Source: Phymatolithon calcareum (Eukaryota; Rhodophyta; Florideophyceae; Hapalidiales). Taken from it: 64,000 nucleotides of DNA. The DNA lies in contig OZ345380.1 of NCBI GenBank assembly GCA_977006965.1, forward strand, positions 124,001-188,000, given 5' to 3'. Both the position numbers and the translations under genes were made by a program. The notes under the pieces are model-generated. The model had not been told where the DNA came from and searched no databases. It was given only the letters and a program-made list of their open reading frames with translations. This document shows positions 63,710 through 64,000 of the stretch, piece by piece. Position 1 is the first letter of the stretch, and each line of letters begins with the position of its first letter.

Positions 63710-64000
63710 ACGTCGTACACATTGCAATAATGCCAAACCGCATCGAGTAAGCGTGGTATCTGCGACACAGAGGTCGCTGATGCTTGAATGGAAAGCGCGA
63801 GACGGACATATCGCCCACATGGCGGGTATCGCAGAGCAGATACTGCGATCAACGTCAGGCACAATGCGAAAAGAAGTAATACCGCGGCTCCAAGTCCGCG
63901 GCGGCGGGCACGAACGCGCGCCCCATCGCGTTCCCGTGGGCGGCGCCATGCCTGATAAACATCAGCTCTCGCAGCGTGAGCACAGGGCGCACGCGCACAG
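63710..64000 (-). pseudogene. GT14 5' fragment fused to MFS copy 3
   Basis: Same junction and same 8-nt deletion as at 5086-5425; ATG at 63947-63949 in frame with the transporter. Continues past the window edge. Shows that fusion and deletion happened before the duplication of this segment. Confidence 0.75.

Overview
The window looks like nuclear DNA of a eukaryote, perhaps an alga, although no single gene fixes the taxon. Evidence: several families of target-primed non-LTR retrotransposons with target-site duplications, a chromodomain Gypsy element, hAT, pogo-like and Harbinger-like DNA elements, a Pol III A/B box pair, and a type II membrane glycosyltransferase. Host genes seem intronless and all lie on the minus strand; most of the rest is transposon or transposon-scarred repeat.

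The layout is a head-to-tail tandem array of one locus of about 10 kb, invaded repeatedly. Each unit reads left to right: 3'-flank block (PP), GT14-type glycosyltransferase (-), spacer block P (about 2 kb), spacer block Q (about 0.55 kb, holding a 59-codon ORF on +), an unrecognised multi-pass membrane protein (-), then a flank with, in some units, an MFS organophosphate-type transporter (-). Unit 0 (1-5425): membrane copy A, MFS copy 1, GT14 5' fragment. Unit 1 (7305-22870): P1, Q1, membrane copy B, then mostly transposons. Unit 2 (22870-34672): GT14-2, P2, Q2, membrane copy C split by a Gypsy element. Unit 3 (34674-53236): GT14-3 split by a 5.9 kb LINE, P3 split by more elements, Q3, intact membrane copy D, truncated MFS copy 2. 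Unit 4 (55365-64000): intact GT14-4, P4, Q4, intact membrane copy E, MFS copy 3, GT14-5 5' fragment. The two ends of the window (1-5425 and 60119-64000) are nearly identical.

Genes that look intact: one GT14 (55945-57144), two membrane proteins (49719-50993 and 59668-61257), and the small Q-block ORF in all four copies. The other GT14, membrane and MFS copies carry stops, frameshifts, truncations or insertions. The transposons give a readable stratigraphy, because the intact paralogue usually shows the empty site: LINE inside GT14-3 with another LINE inside it, retroposon inside an LTR, Gypsy inside membrane copy C, hAT inside GT14-3.

The most unusual observations are: a LINE family whose copies all end in poly(C); a LINE RNase H domain with about 99 residues of Tudor-like sequence between its first two strands; an 8-nt deletion that puts a GT14 start codon in frame with a transporter; an exact 371-bp triplication of a gene's start region; and a double palindrome that looks like a template-switch scar.
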